64,000 bases of DNA from an uncultured Paraprevotella sp. (GTDB taxonomy: Bacteria; Bacteroidota; Bacteroidia; Bacteroidales; Bacteroidaceae). The notes below the pieces were generated by a model that did no database searches, was not told the origin of the DNA, and saw only the letters and a program-made list of their open reading frames with translations. Made by a program: the position numbers and the translations under genes. The stretch is taken from contig URDY01000007.1 of the NCBI GenBank assembly GCA_900546665.1, forward strand, positions 62,001 to 126,000, in the 5' to 3' direction. Positions 1-9,056 of the stretch are shown in pieces. The stretch's first letter is position 1. Every line of letters starts with the position of its first letter.

Positions 1-1679
1 TTCGCATCAATCTTGGCATTGGTTGAAACCATGCGTGCAGGATTGAACTGTGCGCTTAAGCCGAATGGGTCAGAACACAATTCCTTGGTGATGACAGATT
101 GCAGCTTTTGGTGGCTTTCCTGTGCGGCCGGCCACGATTTCAACTGCCGGTCGATAAACTCCTGGATTTCCTCGTTTGTGGCATGATGGTTCCAGGTCTT
201 GACCAGTTGGGTTCTTGCGGCAATTTCAATCGTGCGTAATTTATCCTTGTAAAAGTTATGTTCATTGACCTTGTCTACACTTAAGGCCGCGTCCGAGTTG
301 CCTTCCCATCTGCGGCACAGATAGAGTTCTTCATATATTCTGCCTATACGGTAGTAACGTGAGAAACAGAGTCCCAAGGCATAGTCTTCACCATAACTGG
401 TATTGGGGATCTGCAATTTGCGCAGTATGGGTGTAAAGAAGGCTCTTGGTGCTCCCAAGCCGTTGATTCTTAATGCGTTGTTTCTTCCGTTGGCTGGAGT
501 CCATTCCTTGTGGTCGATCAGTCCCGGTGGGAGAGTTTGCAATGCAAAATCGGTCATCCGGTAGGAACCTATGACCATGGCTGCATTTTCCGCATAGAAC
601 GTATTTCTTATTTTCTGAAGAGTATGAGGAGAACTGTAAAGGTCATCCGAATCCAACTGGACAACAAACCGGCCGCATTCCTGATGATGGACGGCCAGAT
701 TCCAGCAACCTCCGATACCCAGATCCTCCCTGTCCGGGCAAATATGGATGACTTGAGGGTTATCTTTATATTGGTCGATCAGTTCAGTTGTTCCGTCTGT
801 TGAATGGTTATCTATGATGAACAGGTTGAAATCAAAATCTGTTTCCTGGCTTAATACGCTCTTTATCGCATCTTCAATTGTTCTGACCCGATTGCGTACG
901 GGGATGATGACGGACAATTCGCGTGGAAATGAATAGTCTTCAAATTTAAGGTCGTCGAATTCATCCTGATTCAGATAGGCGCCTATTGCTTTGAGGTGTG
1001 AAGTGCAGGCCTTTTCCATTTCAAGCTGGACAGCGCGGTTTCTGGGATTGACATAATCAAAATTTTTTTCTCCGCTTTTGCGCAGGTCCGTTTCTATCTC
1101 CGTATAAAGATATTCGTTAAGATGGAAAATCTGTCCGTTTCTGCTGAGATATAGCCGCAGGTCGTACCAACCGGCATACTGGTAGTAGGTCACCGGTTCG
1201 TCAAGATATGATTTTAAAGCCTGTCTGGGAATCAGGACAAGTGGTCCGAAGTCGAAATCATCCCGCAGACTTCCGGCCTGATAGTCGATGACAGGTTTGT
1301 TTGTGCGTATTCCCTCCTTTATGGCATAATGGTCTGTGTAGATCATGATGGCTTGTGTGTCTTCTGCCACATTGATGAGACGGGTGCATGCCTGAAAACC
1401 GATTTCAACAGGCAGCTCTTTCATGTAGAACAGGCAGAAGTCAGCTTCGGTGTGTGCGGTAATCTGCTGCATGGCGTCGGTACTGAAAAGACTGTCCTTT
1501 ACAGGTAATATGGTGCATCGGTCGTTTATGACCGTGATTTCCCGGCTTTGTGTTGATAAGCCGAAAACATTCCGGATGGATGAGTCGGCCAGAAAGGTCC
1601 GGGTCAATTCAGTGAACTGTGTTTCCGTCTGATAAGGGATAAAACAGTCTATGGTGAGGGGTTGTTCGCGTAGTTTCAT
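1..1679 (-). CDS. Family 2 glycosyltransferase, two GT-A-like halves (3' end beyond window)
   Basis: The frame is open from an ATG at 1679 to the left edge (559 codons, C-terminus missing). A typical GT2 core starts near residue 254: SVIIPVRNR, then DNHSTDGT, then the acceptor metal motif LDSDD, as expected for an inverting sugar transferase using a nucleotide sugar. The first ~240 residues resemble a second, degenerate GT-A domain (IDCFIPYQ near residue 10, EADFCLFYMKE, IYTDHYAIKEG), so the protein looks like a tandem GT2 with an N-terminal half of unclear activity. No signal peptide is visible, so it is probably cytoplasmic and acts on a surface polysaccharide or glycoprotein glycan. It is divergent from rlmN; a TATCTTTG box on the minus strand lies 27 bases upstream of the start. 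Substrate unknown. Confidence 0.85.
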   Translation of the reverse strand, partial: MKLREQPLTIDCFIPYQTETQFTELTRTFLADSSIRNVFGLSTQSREITVINDRCTILPVKDSLFSTDAMQQITAHTEADFCLFYMKELPVEIGFQACTRLINVAEDTQAIMIYTDHYAIKEGIRTNKPVIDYQAGSLRDDFDFGPLVLIPRQALKSYLDEPVTYYQYAGWYDLRLYLSRNGQIFHLNEYLYTEIETDLRKSGEKNFDYVNPRNRAVQLEMEKACTSHLKAIGAYLNQDEFDDLKFEDYSFPRELSVIIPVRNRVRTIEDAIKSVLSQETDFDFNLFIIDNHSTDGTTELIDQYKDNPQVIHICPDREDLGIGGCWNLAVHHQECGRFVVQLDSDDLYSSPHTLQKIRNTFYAENAAMVIGSYRMTDFALQTLPPGLIDHKEWTPANGRNNALRINGLGAPRAFFTPILRKLQIPNTSYGEDYALGLCFSRYYRIGRIYEELYLCRRWEGNSDAALSVDKVNEHNFYKDKLRTIEIAARTQLVKTWNHHATNEEIQEFIDRQLKSWPAAQESHQKLQSVITKELCSDPFGLSAQFNPARMVSTNAKIDA

Positions 1680-1705
1680 GAATTAATTTATTGTAATATT
1701 ACATG

Positions 1706-1713
1706 CAAAGATA
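1706..1713 (-). promoter_or_regulatory. -7 box (TATCTTTG) for the glycosyltransferase
   Basis: The plus strand reads CAAAGATA, which is the Bacteroidetes -7 consensus TAnnTTTG on the minus strand, 27 bases before the ATG at 1679. No good -33 TTG is seen at the usual spacing. Confidence 0.55.
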
Positions 1714-1755
1714 CGAATAGATGTGTAATTATGTGATAGTTTTCTCTTTTTTCCT

Positions 1756-1763
1756 TAACTTTG
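1756..1763 (+). promoter_or_regulatory. -7 box (TAACTTTG) for rlmN
   Basis: TAACTTTG matches TAnnTTTG. It overlaps the TTG at 1761 that could be read as an earlier start, so transcription should begin after that codon. This supports the ATG at 1788 as the rlmN start. Confidence 0.65.
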
Positions 1764-1787
1764 TCTGCAATTATATATGGGTATAAT

Positions 1788-2828
1788 ATGACAGAAGAAA
1801 ATAAAAAGCCCCTTCTGGGAATGACTTTGGCCGATTTGAAGCAAGCTGTTGGCGAACTGGGCCTTCCTGCTTATTCTGCCAGACAGATTGCAGACTGGGT
1901 CTATGCGAAAAAGGTCGACGATATTGACCGGATGAGTAATATTTCCGCTAAAAACAGGGCAGTCCTGAAAGAGCATTACACCGTAGGAATAACGCTTCCG
2001 ATGGAATGTCAGAAATCCGTTGACGGCACTATTAAGTATCTTTACAGGACCATATCCGGTGATTTCATCGAAACGGTATATATTCCTGATAAGGATAGGG
2101 CGACTCTGTGTGTGTCATCACAGGTAGGCTGTAAGATGAACTGTAAGTTCTGTATGACCGGCAAGCAGGGCTTTTCAGGCAATTTGTCAGTGACAGACAT
2201 CTTGAACCAGATTTATGCGCTTCCTGAACGGGATACATTGACCAATGTGGTTTTTATGGGACAGGGAGAGCCATTCGACAATCTGGATAATGTGCTGAAG
2301 GCTACGGAAATACTCACTTCGGATTATGCCTTGGCCTGGAGTCCTAAGCGGATTACGGTTTCTACCGTAGGCTTGCGTAAGGGACTGGAACGTTTCCTCA
2401 ATGAGAGTGAATGTCATCTGGCCGTTAGTCTCCATAATCCTTTCCATGAACAAAGGGCGGACCTGATGCCGGCAGAAAAAAGTTTCCCCCTTCAGGAAAT
2501 TGTCCGGTTGCTGAAACGCTATGATTTTACACATCAGCGGCGTTTGTCCTTTGAATATATCATGTTTGACGGCGTAAACGACACCAAGGCTCATGCCGAT
2601 GCTTTGTTGAAACTTCTTAAAGGCTTGGAATGCCGGATCAACCTGATACGTTTTCATCCTATTCCCAATATAGATCTCAGCGGGACACCCGATGAAAAAG
2701 TTCTGGAATTCAGAGACTATCTGACGCGTCACGGCTTGTTCTCAACGATAAGGGCTTCACGTGGACAGGATATTTTTGCAGCATGCGGTTTGTTGAGTAC
2801 CGCCAAGCAGCAGGGAATAGAAATATAA
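1788..2828 (+). CDS. rlmN: 23S rRNA (adenine2503-C2)/tRNA A37 methyltransferase RlmN
   Basis: Radical-SAM methylase of 346 residues that methylates C2 of A2503 in 23S rRNA and A37 of some tRNAs. The 4Fe-4S motif CxxxCxxC is seen as CKMNCKFC (Cys115, 119, 122 from this start), followed by the family signature TGKQGF. The methyl-carrying Cys in AACGLL near residue 333 is present, after ASRGQDIF. The motif GQGEPFDN corresponds to the usual GMGEP with M replaced by Q. The ATG at 1788 was chosen over the in-frame TTG at 1761 because the latter lies in the -7 promoter box. It is followed after 21 bases by the DUF4837 gene. Confidence 0.95.
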   Translation: MTEENKKPLLGMTLADLKQAVGELGLPAYSARQIADWVYAKKVDDIDRMSNISAKNRAVLKEHYTVGITLPMECQKSVDGTIKYLYRTISGDFIETVYIPDKDRATLCVSSQVGCKMNCKFCMTGKQGFSGNLSVTDILNQIYALPERDTLTNVVFMGQGEPFDNLDNVLKATEILTSDYALAWSPKRITVSTVGLRKGLERFLNESECHLAVSLHNPFHEQRADLMPAEKSFPLQEIVRLLKRYDFTHQRRLSFEYIMFDGVNDTKAHADALLKLLKGLECRINLIRFHPIPNIDLSGTPDEKVLEFRDYLTRHGLFSTIRASRGQDIFAACGLLSTAKQQGIEI

Positions 2829-2849
2829 CAATCATAATTGGATTAGGAT

Positions 2850-3896
2850 ATGAACAACTTTATTAGAACATTAAGTCTTTGGAGCGTTTGTTTGCTCTGC
2901 CTTTCTGCGTGTGAGGGTAAATTTACAATGCCATCGGCAAGTGGCCGTCCTTACGAAGTTTTGGTCGTAGTGGGTGACAGTTTGTGGCAGCGACCCGCCG
3001 GTCGTGCACTTTTTGATGTGTTGGATACGGATATCCCGGGATTGCCGCAGCCGGAGCGTTCTTTCAGAATTTCGCAGACGGATCCGAAACGCTTTAACCA
3101 GATTCTGAATATCTTTCGCAATATTATCATCGTGGATATTGATAAGAAACAGTATACCCAGACTACTTATAAATATTCCCGGGATGTGTTTGCGCGTCCT
3201 CAGGTCGTGATGAAGATTCAGAGTCCGAGTGAAGAGGAATTTGCCGCGTTTGTGAAAAAGAATTCAGCTACCATCATAGATTTCTTTGTGAAGATAGAAA
3301 TGAACCGTCTGGTCAATGAACTGGAGAAAAAGCATTCTACCGTCGCTTCGCAACTGGCTCAGGAGATCTTTGGCTGTCAGTTGTGGGCTCCTTCGGAAAT
3401 GAAAAGTTACAAGAAGGGGAAGGACTTTTTCTGGGTGTCATCAAACAGTGCGACTTCCATGGTGAATATGTGTATGTATTCATATCCTTATGAAGGTCCG
3501 TCAACGTTTAACAAACGTTATGTTCTGGCCAAGCGTGATTCGATTATGAAAGTCAATATTCCGGGCTCCAAACCATATATGTATATGGCTACGGATACTC
3601 TTTGCACGACAGTACGTCCGATCAACGTGAAAGGACAATATGCCATGGAGATCAGGGGGCTCTGGCAGATGGAAAACGATGGCATGGGTGGACCTTTTGT
3701 CAGCCATTCCCGTGTGGATACAACTGCAAACCGTGTGGTCGTAGTCGAAGGATTTGTCTTTGCGCCTGAAAAAATGAAACGTGGATTGATCCGTCGGGTA
3801 GAAGGTGCTTTGTATACCCTCTGTCTGCCGGATGAACAGGCGCGTCAGATCAGTATTAATATACCGGAGGTGGAGGTTGTGGCCACTAAAGAATAA
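2850..3896 (+). CDS. DUF4837 family lipoprotein
   Basis: A 348-residue lipoprotein. The signal peptide ends in a lipobox, CLSAC, with Cys21 as the lipidated residue, so it should be anchored in an envelope membrane. The mature part matches the Bacteroidetes family DUF4837 by overall character (YEVLVVVGDSLWQRPAGRALFDVLDTDIPGLPQPE in the N-terminal part). The family has no established function. It lies between rlmN (21-base gap) and pdxA (20-base gap) on the same strand, probably in one transcript. Confidence 0.85.
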   Translation: MNNFIRTLSLWSVCLLCLSACEGKFTMPSASGRPYEVLVVVGDSLWQRPAGRALFDVLDTDIPGLPQPERSFRISQTDPKRFNQILNIFRNIIIVDIDKKQYTQTTYKYSRDVFARPQVVMKIQSPSEEEFAAFVKKNSATIIDFFVKIEMNRLVNELEKKHSTVASQLAQEIFGCQLWAPSEMKSYKKGKDFFWVSSNSATSMVNMCMYSYPYEGPSTFNKRYVLAKRDSIMKVNIPGSKPYMYMATDTLCTTVRPINVKGQYAMEIRGLWQMENDGMGGPFVSHSRVDTTANRVVVVEGFVFAPEKMKRGLIRRVEGALYTLCLPDEQARQISINIPEVEVVATKE

Positions 3897-3916
3897 GAAC
3901 AATAAAATCAGATGAT

Positions 3917-5017
3917 ATGAAAACAGAAAAAATACGAGTTGGCATTACGCATGGTGACATCAATGGAGTAGGATATGAAGTGATTTTTAAATTGTTTAGC
4001 GAACCCATGATGCTTGAGTTGTGTACTCCCGTGATTTATGGGTCTCCCAAAGTTGCCACATACCATCGTAAGGCAATGGATCTGTCTGTGAATTTCCTGA
4101 CCGTGGACAGTGCGGATCAGATTGCGGACGGCAAGTTGAATCTGGTGGATTGTATTTCCGGTGACGTGAAGATCGAATTCGGAAAAGCGGCCCAGGATAG
4201 CGGACAGGCGGCTTTGGCCGCCCTGGAAAAGGCCATGGAAGACTATCGTAACGGCCTGATCGATGTATTGGTGACGGCGCCGATCAATAAGTCGACCATA
4301 CAGTGTGAAAACTTCCATTTCCCCGGACATACCGAATATATAGAAGAAAAGCTGGGTGACGGAAACGAAGCATTGATGATTTTGATGAACGAACGTTTAA
4401 AGGTGGCTTTGGTAACAACCCATTTGCCGTTGCGGGAAGTGCCCGATGCCATAACCAAAGAGGCCATAATGCGTAAGGTTCATATTTTTGAGCGTTCTCT
4501 GAAAACCGATTTTGCTATTCAGAAACCGCGTATAGCAGTCCTGGCGCTTAATCCTCATGCCGGAGATAACGGTTTGTTGGGTGATGAGGAACAGAATGTG
4601 ATCATTCCGGCAATAAAGGAATTGGTAGAAGAAGGCGTGTCCTGTTTCGGACCTTTTGCTGCCGATGGATTTTTTGGAGCAGGTTCGTATGAATATTATG
4701 ACGGTGTTCTGGCCATGTATCATGATCAGGGTCTGTCTCCTTTCAAGACCATAGCCATGTCCGACGGTGTTAATTTTACGGCCGGTCTTCCGGTGGTGCG
4801 TACATCGCCTGATCATGGGACAGCTTATGACATTGCCGGTCAGGGCAAGGCGGATGAGTCATCAATGCGTTCCGCAGTTTATGCTGCCATAGATATTTTC
4901 AGAAATCGTAAAAGAGAGGAAGAAGCAGGTATCAATCCGTTGCGTAAACAGATGGTGGATCATCGTGAAGATGAAACCAGATCACGCAGGACGGATAATT
5001 TGGAACAGATGTTGTAA
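3917..5017 (+). CDS. pdxA: 4-hydroxythreonine-4-phosphate dehydrogenase PdxA
   Basis: NAD-dependent, divalent-metal enzyme of pyridoxal 5'-phosphate synthesis (DXP-dependent pathway); 366 residues, slightly longer than the E. coli enzyme because of a charged C-terminal tail (HREDETRSRRTDNLEQ). Metal-binding histidines are visible in PGHTEY, LNPHAGDNG and MYHDQGLSPFK, and the substrate signatures ITHGDINGVGYEV, TAPINKSTI and TSPDHGTAYDIAG are intact. The stop and the next gene's start share a base (TAATGA), so translation of the flippase-like gene is probably coupled. Confidence 0.95.
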   Translation: MKTEKIRVGITHGDINGVGYEVIFKLFSEPMMLELCTPVIYGSPKVATYHRKAMDLSVNFLTVDSADQIADGKLNLVDCISGDVKIEFGKAAQDSGQAALAALEKAMEDYRNGLIDVLVTAPINKSTIQCENFHFPGHTEYIEEKLGDGNEALMILMNERLKVALVTTHLPLREVPDAITKEAIMRKVHIFERSLKTDFAIQKPRIAVLALNPHAGDNGLLGDEEQNVIIPAIKELVEEGVSCFGPFAADGFFGAGSYEYYDGVLAMYHDQGLSPFKTIAMSDGVNFTAGLPVVRTSPDHGTAYDIAGQGKADESSMRSAVYAAIDIFRNRKREEEAGINPLRKQMVDHREDETRSRRTDNLEQML

Positions 5018-6012
5018 TGAAGGCTGTTTATCGAAATATCTTTTTAGGGATAGGTCTGGCGGCTATCGTGCTGATGTTGTGCACGTCGGACATATCCTAT
5101 CCGGATTTGTGGATGAATATACAGAAGGCCGGATATTGGTTTCCGGCCGTGCTTGGCTTATGGATTCTGATTTATTGGTTGAATGCATGGTCATGGTCGG
5201 TAATAATAAATGATGGGACGGTATCAAAAGTACCGTTCCGCTGTATTTATAAATATACGATCAGCGGATATGCCTTGAATTATGTGACCCCTGTCGGACT
5301 TTTGGGCGGAGAGCCTTACCGGATAATGGAGCTGACGCCTTATGTCGGCGCATCCAAAGCCACATCGAGTGTGATATTGTATGCCATGATGCATATTTTT
5401 TCGCATTTCTGTTTCTGGAGTTTTTCCATATTGCTTTATTTGCTCATGTATGGGCAGACCATGTCGAGCGCCATGCTGTCTTTTATTGTAGTGTGTGCGA
5501 TGTTCTGTGCCTTGGGTATTTTCTTTTTCTTGAAGGGATATAAGAACGGGCTGGCAATGAAGACGCTTCGGCTGTTGGCCAGGATTCCTTTTCTGAAACG
5601 GAAAATCGGCCGTTTGATAACGGACAAGGCTGCATCAATAGAGAAAGTCGACGCACAGATAGCGGCACTTCATGCCCAACGCAAGTCTACCTTTTACAAG
5701 TCATTGTCATTGGAGTTTTTCGCTCGTTTGATCGGGTGTCTGGAAGTACAGTTTATTCTGTTGATATTGACAGACCATGTGTCGTTCTGGGATTGTGTCC
5801 TGATCCAGGCCTTTACGTCATTGTTCTCCAATCTGTTCTTTTTCGTACCCATGAGCATGGGAGCAAGGGAAGGCGGTTTCGCGTTGGCTGTAGGCGGTTT
5901 GTCTCTTTCGGGAGCCTATGGCGTTTACACAGGACTTATAACCAGGGTGCGTGAGTTGTTCTGGATTGCAGTGGGATTAATCCTGATAAAGTTCGGAAAT
6001 AATCACAAATAA
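5017..6012 (+). CDS. Flippase-like polytopic membrane protein (LPG_synthase_TM / AglD2 family)
   Basis: 331 residues with about eight hydrophobic segments. The family pattern is recognisable: NAWSWSVIINDG early, YALNYVTPVGLLGGEPYR in the middle and FVPMSMGAREGGFALAVGGLSL near the C-terminus. The family (PF03706) covers the membrane half of lysyl-phosphatidylglycerol synthase and many stand-alone proteins thought to move or modify lipids; there is no catalytic aminoacyl-transfer domain here, so lysyl-PG synthesis is not expected. The start codon overlaps the pdxA stop. Exact substrate unknown. Confidence 0.8.
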   Translation: MKAVYRNIFLGIGLAAIVLMLCTSDISYPDLWMNIQKAGYWFPAVLGLWILIYWLNAWSWSVIINDGTVSKVPFRCIYKYTISGYALNYVTPVGLLGGEPYRIMELTPYVGASKATSSVILYAMMHIFSHFCFWSFSILLYLLMYGQTMSSAMLSFIVVCAMFCALGIFFFLKGYKNGLAMKTLRLLARIPFLKRKIGRLITDKAASIEKVDAQIAALHAQRKSTFYKSLSLEFFARLIGCLEVQFILLILTDHVSFWDCVLIQAFTSLFSNLFFFVPMSMGAREGGFALAVGGLSLSGAYGVYTGLITRVRELFWIAVGLILIKFGNNHK

Positions 6013-6023
6013 ACAAAAACAAA

Positions 6024-6054
6024 TTGTGAACGAGCATATTTTTATGTATTTTTG
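6024..6054 (+). promoter_or_regulatory. Promoter for the sigma-54 activator operon
   Basis: TTG at 6024-6026, 20 bases, then TATTTTTG at 6047-6054. This is a full Bacteroidetes -33/-7 pair. The ATG follows 20 bases later. Confidence 0.7.
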
Positions 6055-6074
6055 TCCATGAGGAGGGTGAATAT

Positions 6075-7325
6075 ATGAATATACCAGAACTGCAGACTTT
6101 AAAGAAAAGATACGGCATAGTCGGCAATTCCGAAGGATTGAACCGGGCGTTGGATATCGCCATACAGGTGGCACGGACAGATCTGTCGGTGTTGATTACG
6201 GGCGAAAGTGGAGTCGGAAAGGAGATTATCCCGCGGATAATCCATGATCACAGCTTGCGTAAGAGTAAGAAATACTTTGCGGTCAACTGTGGCTCTATTC
6301 CTGAAGGTACCATTGATTCTGAGTTGTTCGGACATGAAAAAGGCGCTTTTACAGGAGCCATCGGTGAGCGGGAAGGCTATTTCGGGGCTGCTAATGGCGG
6401 AACCTTGTTTCTTGATGAAGTGGGAGAGTTGCCGTTGGCAACACAGGCACGTTTGCTGCGTGTCCTGGAAACGGGAGAGTATATTCGTGTGGGATCGAGT
6501 GAAATCCGGAAAACGGATGTACGAATAGTCGCTGCAACCAATGTCAATATGGGAGAAGCCATCAAATCCGGAAAATTCCGTGAAGATCTGTTCTATCGTT
6601 TGAATACCATTCCCATCAAAATGCCCGCATTGCGGGAACGCGGTGATGATGTATTGCTCCTTTTCAAGAAGTTTGCTATGGATACGGCCGAAAAATACAA
6701 TATGCCGGAGGCCGTTGAACTTACCAAGGAAGCCCAGACCGTCTTGAAGAATTATCCTTGGCCCGGAAATATCAGACAGCTGAAAAACGTGACGGAGCAG
6801 ATTTCCATATTGTCTCCCGAACGCTTGATCTCCAGAGATATTCTGGTAGAGTATGTACCGGATAATCCGGTGTCGTATGATATCGTTCCGTTGAAGCAGC
6901 AGAATAAGGAAAGTCATAGTTTTGAGAATGAACGCGAGTTCCTGTATAAGATTTTGTTTGATCTGCGTAACGATGTGACAGAACTCAAGAAACTGGTACA
7001 TGGGCAGAGAGAAAATATGCCTCCTGCCACAAAAGGAGTTCCGGCAGTCACTTCCGTATCGTCTGAAGCATCACCGGTGGCCTACTATTCAAGGGGTTCC
7101 TTCAATACGCATGTGACACCGTCAAAGCCAGAAGAGGATTTCCAGACTCCCGAAGAATATGTCGAGGAGTCATTGTCACTGGACGACTGGGAACGGCAGA
7201 TGATCATCAAGGCTTTGGAAAAGAATCATGGCAGACGTAAAAATGCGGCAAGAGATTTGAATATTTCAGAAAGAACACTCTATCGAAAAATAAAAGAATA
7301 TGGCTTGGATAAAGAAAATGAATAG
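6075..7325 (+). CDS. Sigma-54 interacting transcriptional activator (AAA+/Fis), no receiver domain
   Basis: 416 residues. An AAA+ domain starts almost at the N-terminus: Walker A GESGVGKE (43-50), sigma-54 contact loop GAFTGA (90-95), Walker B LFLDEVGE (111-118), then the sensor and Arg-finger region REDLFYRLN and PALRERGDD. A linker of roughly 80 residues leads to a Fis-type helix-turn-helix (NAARDLNISERTLYRKIKEYGL) at the C-terminus. There is no N-terminal sensory domain, so control must come through expression or a partner. It should remodel the RpoN holoenzyme with ATP to open promoters. It overlaps the start of the LptE-like gene, so it heads an operon with envelope and secretion genes. 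Confidence 0.93.
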   Translation: MNIPELQTLKKRYGIVGNSEGLNRALDIAIQVARTDLSVLITGESGVGKEIIPRIIHDHSLRKSKKYFAVNCGSIPEGTIDSELFGHEKGAFTGAIGEREGYFGAANGGTLFLDEVGELPLATQARLLRVLETGEYIRVGSSEIRKTDVRIVAATNVNMGEAIKSGKFREDLFYRLNTIPIKMPALRERGDDVLLLFKKFAMDTAEKYNMPEAVELTKEAQTVLKNYPWPGNIRQLKNVTEQISILSPERLISRDILVEYVPDNPVSYDIVPLKQQNKESHSFENEREFLYKILFDLRNDVTELKKLVHGQRENMPPATKGVPAVTSVSSEASPVAYYSRGSFNTHVTPSKPEEDFQTPEEYVEESLSLDDWERQMIIKALEKNHGRRKNAARDLNISERTLYRKIKEYGLDKENE

Positions 7326-7830
7326 GATAGAAAAATACGTGATAGGATTGTCCTTGATGGTTTTTCTGTTTTCATGTACGGTGACTTACAAGTTTAACGG
7401 AGCTTCCATAGATTATACCAAAACCAAAACCATACAGATTGCGCAGTTCCCTATAAGATCCTCTTATGTGTGGGCACCGATGCAGTCCATATTCAACAAC
7501 CAGCTTACTGATGTGTATGCACGTCAGACCAAGTTGCAGCAGGTGACCAGGAATGGTGATTTACAGTTGTCCGGTGAGATAACCGAATACAGCCAGTTTA
7601 ACAAGGGTATATCGTCAGACGGTTATTCTTCACAGACTCAGTTGAAGATGACGGTCAACGTCCGTTTTGTCAATAATGCCAACCATAATGAGGATTTTGA
7701 GCGGACATTCAGTGCAACCACTCAATATGACTCTTCACAGCAGTTGACGAGCGTACAGGAAGAACTGGTAACCCAAATGGTGAAGGATATTGTTGATCAG
7801 ATATTTAATGCGACAGTGGCGAATTGGTAA
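7318..7830 (+). CDS. lptE: LptE-family LPS-assembly lipoprotein
   Basis: 170 residues from the ATG at 7318, which lies inside the last codons of the preceding gene (8-base overlap). An in-frame ATG at 7300 is less likely because it would put extra polar residues ahead of the signal peptide. The hydrophobic segment MVFLFSC is a lipobox. Mature features typical of Bacteroidetes LptE (plug of the LptD translocon): VTYKFNGASIDYTKTKTIQIAQFP, SYVWAPMQSIFNNQLTDVY, LQLSGEITEY. In Gram-negative bacteria LptE sits with LptD in the outer membrane and guides LPS to the surface. Called by family resemblance only. Confidence 0.8.
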   Translation: MNRIEKYVIGLSLMVFLFSCTVTYKFNGASIDYTKTKTIQIAQFPIRSSYVWAPMQSIFNNQLTDVYARQTKLQQVTRNGDLQLSGEITEYSQFNKGISSDGYSSQTQLKMTVNVRFVNNANHNEDFERTFSATTQYDSSQQLTSVQEELVTQMVKDIVDQIFNATVANW

Positions 7831-7833
7831 ATC

Positions 7834-8580
7834 ATGGAGATACATTTGGCTGAATATATAAAGGCACCCGAAAAGTTGGGAAGGGATTCTTTGGATGAAT
7901 TGCGTCAATTGGTCGAGAAGTATCCTTATTTCCAGCCGGCCAGACTTCTTTATTTGCGTAATCTTTATCAGCTTCATGATGCTTCCTTCGACAAGGAATT
8001 GCGTCGGGCATCATTGTTTTTGCCAGACAGGGCCGCTTTGTTCTTGTTCATAGAGGGGCATAATTACCGTTTTGAACTGGGAAGCAGATATGAAACGGCT
8101 TCCATTGAGACAGCAGATGAAGACAGGACCAATTCGCTGATCGATAACTTCCTGTCAAAACTGCCGGAAGAAAAGGAAAAGGGGAGACGACAGAAACCGG
8201 TGGACATTTCAACGGACTATATGGCCTACCTTATGCAGACGGGCGACATGCAGGATATCGTGGCTCCCCGAATGCAGCATCAGGATCTGATCGACGATTT
8301 TATCGGGCATGGTGACCGCCGTATCGTGCTGGCCAAGACATCAGATGAGGAATTTACCCCGCCCGCTTCTGTAGAGCAGGATAATGGAGCAACAGAAGAA
8401 AATGAGGACTATTTTACTGAAACATTAGCCAAAATATACATCAAACAGGGCAGATATATTAAAGCAATGGAAATTATCCGCAAATTAAGTTTGAAATATC
8501 CAAAAAAAAATCGTTACTTTGCAGACCAAATACGTTTTTTAGAGAAATTGATAATAAATAATAAAAATAAAAATTCTTAA
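7834..8580 (+). CDS. Conserved hypothetical protein with C-terminal TPR-like helix pair
   Basis: 248 residues, no signal peptide or membrane segment. The N-terminal part (LAEYIKAPEKLGRDSLDELRQLVEKYPYFQPARLLYLRNLYQ) is a helical motif seen widely in Bacteroidales proteins encoded next to secG. The C-terminus (TLAKIYIKQGRYIKAMEIIRKLSLKYPKKN) reads as one TPR unit. The middle is acidic and probably disordered. It starts 3 bases after the LptE-like stop and ends 1 base before secG, so all three are tightly co-transcribed. Function unknown; an adaptor role at the membrane is only a guess from context. Confidence 0.8.
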   Translation: MEIHLAEYIKAPEKLGRDSLDELRQLVEKYPYFQPARLLYLRNLYQLHDASFDKELRRASLFLPDRAALFLFIEGHNYRFELGSRYETASIETADEDRTNSLIDNFLSKLPEEKEKGRRQKPVDISTDYMAYLMQTGDMQDIVAPRMQHQDLIDDFIGHGDRRIVLAKTSDEEFTPPASVEQDNGATEENEDYFTETLAKIYIKQGRYIKAMEIIRKLSLKYPKKNRYFADQIRFLEKLIINNKNKNS

Positions 8581-8581
8581 A

Positions 8582-8998
8582 ATGTACACTTTATTAATTG
8601 TTTTAATTCTTATTGCAGCTGTCCTGATGTGTTTGGTTGTTCTCATTCAGGAATCAAAAGGTGGCGGTTTGGCCTCTAGCTTCTCGGCATCCAATCAGAT
8701 CATGGGTGTGAGAAAAACGACTGATGTGATTGAAAAACTGACTTGGGGACTTGCAGTTGCTATCGTAGTGTTGAGTATCATGTCTGTGTATTTTGTTCCG
8801 AGCGTAAGCGGAAGCGAATCTGTAGTTCTGCAGCCGGCTATGGAACAGAAAGCTACCAATGCCAATAACTTGCCGGGCTTCGGAGCTGCCGGACAGCAGC
8901 AGAATGCTCCTGCACAGGAAGGTGCTGCAGCACCTGCACAACAGAGCGCACCGGCTGCACAGCAGAGTGCGGCACCGGCTCAGCAGCCTGCTCAGTAA
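8582..8998 (+). CDS. secG: Preprotein translocase subunit SecG
   Basis: 138 residues. The first ~75 form the SecG core: two membrane helices (YTLLIVLILIAAVLMCLVVLIQ and LTWGLAVAIVVLSIMSVYFV) joined by the conserved cytosolic loop ESKGGGLASSFSASNQIMGVRKTTDVIEK. SecG binds SecYE and helps SecA-driven export. The remaining ~50 residues are an Ala/Gln/Pro tail built from AAPAQQSAPAAQQSA-like units, probably disordered; such tails are common in Bacteroidetes SecG. The gene ends the operon and a strong hairpin follows. Confidence 0.95.
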   Translation: MYTLLIVLILIAAVLMCLVVLIQESKGGGLASSFSASNQIMGVRKTTDVIEKLTWGLAVAIVVLSIMSVYFVPSVSGSESVVLQPAMEQKATNANNLPGFGAAGQQQNAPAQEGAAAPAQQSAPAAQQSAAPAQQPAQ

Positions 8999-9056
8999 TA
9001 AACAGAGTGTGAATACATAAGTTTAGCGGGAAATTTTTAATTTACTCATAATGTAG

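Noticed and set aside
510..803. 97-codon plus-strand ORF inside the first gene
   Set aside because: Antisense to the glycosyltransferase catalytic domain, whose motifs are clear on the minus strand.
2187..2732. 181-codon minus-strand frame
   Set aside because: Antisense to rlmN; no independent promoter or domain.
6099..7001. 300-codon open frame on the minus strand
   Set aside because: Lies wholly inside the sigma-54 activator, whose AAA+ motifs are in frame on the plus strand; the antisense translation has no recognisable domain.
7300..7317. Longer start for the LptE-like protein
   Set aside because: It would add MAWIKK before the signal peptide and deepen the overlap with the upstream gene; ATG 7318 gives a cleaner lipoprotein signal.
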